A stretch of DNA of 64,000 nt from Serripes groenlandicus (lineage: Eukaryota; Mollusca; Bivalvia; Cardiida; Cardiidae), in assembly GCA_031761405.1 (NCBI GenBank), contig JASEVX010000010.1, positions 11,473,933 through 11,537,932 on the forward strand. The letters are read 5' to 3'. Made by a program: the position numbers and the translations under genes. Positions 62,311 to 64,000 of the stretch are shown piece after piece. A model generated the notes under the pieces. It was not told where the DNA came from. It saw nothing but the letters and a program-made list of their open reading frames with translations, and made no database searches. Positions within the stretch are counted from its first letter, which is position 1. Each line of letters opens with the position of its first letter.

Positions 62311-64000
62311 ATTAACACAATTCTACTGGTTGCGGACGGCGGACGGCCAGAGTTTTAATTATAGTTTTTGCGTAGTTTATTTAGTCATTTTGGAGAGTAT
62401 ACAGACGCTTGACGTGTAATCGGTAGCACAGTAGCCTCGAATATTTCTCTATGTTCCGCGTCACAACAGGGTTGGGGGGAAGGATACCGATTGATACGAG
62501 GACCCCACAGTCGATGATAAGGGAAGTAAGTAGTTGGCGATTGGCAAGTGTAACCCACAAGAACACTAACAAGAACACTTTACAATTACACGTTGCTATG
62601 TCCATATATTGAATGATATAGGAATTGAACGCAATATACTGTACACACAGTATGGGGGTCTACCGATATACTAAAATTGTGTGTCCTCTTAATTATGCAC
62701 ATCTGCTATCTTGGCAATTCCTGTTTAGCACACCTACTGATTAACAATGGATTTTAGTCGTTATTTTCTTTATTCAAATAACAAATAAACATGACATATC
62801 AAAAGCAAATGAAGGTATCTGCCTAACACTTAGTAATACATTGAGAGTCCAATTCTAATACCAAAGCAGAAATAAAATCCTGTGTAATCTACATTTTCTA
62901 CGGTGTGACATAATTAAACTATTATTAATAGTAAAACATCATACAAACTAACTTATCATTTTCTAATGGGGTTTCACAAAGCATAGGTGAACAATTAAAT
63001 GCAATACTTTTGAATTTAATTTAAATACCAAAATTTTGAAGGAGTTGGTTGCAGAGGTATCAAAGGACTTTTGGACCACTGGTATTCATTTTAAAAAAAA
63101 ATGCCCAGACTTGGAATCTAACGCTGGTCTCCGGCGTGCTGAGCGAACATGCTAACCTTTGCGCTACCCTGACTATTTCCATCATTGAATACATATATAT
63201 CATACATATTCTACATACTTATGATTTGTTAGTCTGGAGTACCTTCCCCTCATTACTGCGTATTATACTAAGTCGGGGACCAGACTTATTATTTGTTAAT
63301 AAAAAAAATAAAAAACACAAAATAAATATATATATAATATAAAGTTTGTACATTTGTTATATCAACCACTATTTACTTTTCATTCCAATGTTTTGATTCC
63401 TTTTTTTTGTATAATATATGTAATCACTGTGACTTGAATATCTGTAAACATAATGTTTGAGTCGGATTCGAAAATCTGCTTCGACTTGATTCACAGACTT
63501 GTACATGTATTTCCATGAATTCGTTTGTTGCAGCAAAGAAATACATTGCTCATTGTAGTTCTTTCTATTGCGTTAGAGCTGTCAAATCAAATCCATTTTC
63601 CGGTTGATATCCCACCAAGTTAAAGCATTTTGTTTTTATAGTGACGGATTATTTGGCGGTACGATACTGTAGACATGGATAATCTGGAACCAGCACATTT
63701 ATTTTGAGCAAATATTTCTTAAGCGTGTGATTTCATTGACATTATATTCAATCTACGAATATTAAAACATTTCTCTGAACCCGAAATAAGGTTCAGTAAT
63801 GGAGAGCTACTGTAGAAAGAGCTATTTGAAGTAATTCATTGCCGATATCATAATAAGATTGATTCCAGCCTAGATTTCGACTAAGTGTTTTCGGAATTCG
63901 CCTACAAAAACAATTGTCTCTGAGCCCCTTGCTAAAAAAGATTTGGGTCCCCTTGAATGCCTCTAGTGTGCGGATATCTTGCTCCACATGCGGGGAGTTG
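62311..64000. other. No gene recognised to window end
   Basis: AT-rich with (TA)n at 63325. 63105-63170 has 'gaatctaacgctggtctccg' that may be a decayed inverted tRNA-like B box. The minus frame at 63793-63987 (KTLSRNLGWNQSYYDIGNEL) is open but unrecognised. Confidence 0.35.

Overview
This window is animal nuclear DNA, most likely from a bivalve mollusc. It is AT-rich, has no operon-like gene packing, contains a spliced gene with GT..AG introns, and is crowded with tRNA-derived SINEs, short palindromic MITEs, minisatellites, LINE fragments and DNA transposons. The bivalve assignment rests on my recollection of the repeat families (for example the repeat ending in a hairpin plus GAGCTAAAAA) and is an inference. 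A 200-base N gap lies at 53498-53697.

I could assemble one host-like gene. It is a six-exon gene on the minus strand (exon 1 at 60606-60947, last coding exon at 27792-27871). All exon phases agree (0, 0, 1, 1, 1) and the total is exactly 653 codons including the stop. Exon 1 resembles the N-terminal half of an integrase-type H2C2 zinc-binding module (GIN1/KRBA2-like). Exon 4 is a long Ser/Asn/Gln-rich and acidic exon. Exons 5-6 end in a short charged segment. Its introns are filled with transposable elements.

Layout: 1-3.9 kb, SINE tails, palindromic MITEs and short direct repeats. 3.9-9.4 kb, a duplicated SINE + 34-bp minisatellite block inserted in a broken gene with an OTU-like protease domain and a DDE-transposase-like domain. 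9.4-16 kb, SINEs, a 75-bp-arm hairpin element, a 17-bp minisatellite (12.2-13.25 kb) and a 29-bp minisatellite (14.4-15.7 kb). 16-27.4 kb, many MITE copies, a 319-bp tandem duplication, and a 211-bp element whose empty site is visible in the same locus. 28.9-34 kb, a three-level nest: a TTAA-flanked MITE contains a Helentron/HINE-like element, which contains a 3.78-kb DNA transposon with 514-bp terminal inverted repeats and a frameshifted, C-terminally truncated transposase-like gene. 34.2-37.1 kb, a second long-TIR element without a coding region. 37.7-50 kb, exons 5, 4 and 3 among about ten TTAA MITEs, a second HINE-like element, a LINE reverse transcriptase and a 409-bp tandem array built from MITE pieces. 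51-54.7 kb, three HINE-like elements head to tail with poly-C tracts and the assembly gap. 54.7-64 kb, exons 2 and 1, a Tc1-like MITE, a hAT-like MITE next to a 46-bp-arm palindrome, a second LINE fragment, and mostly unique AT-rich DNA.

The most interesting points are the 3.78-kb transposon with a poorly described transposase family, and the set of HINE-like families whose differing termini keep complementary ends.
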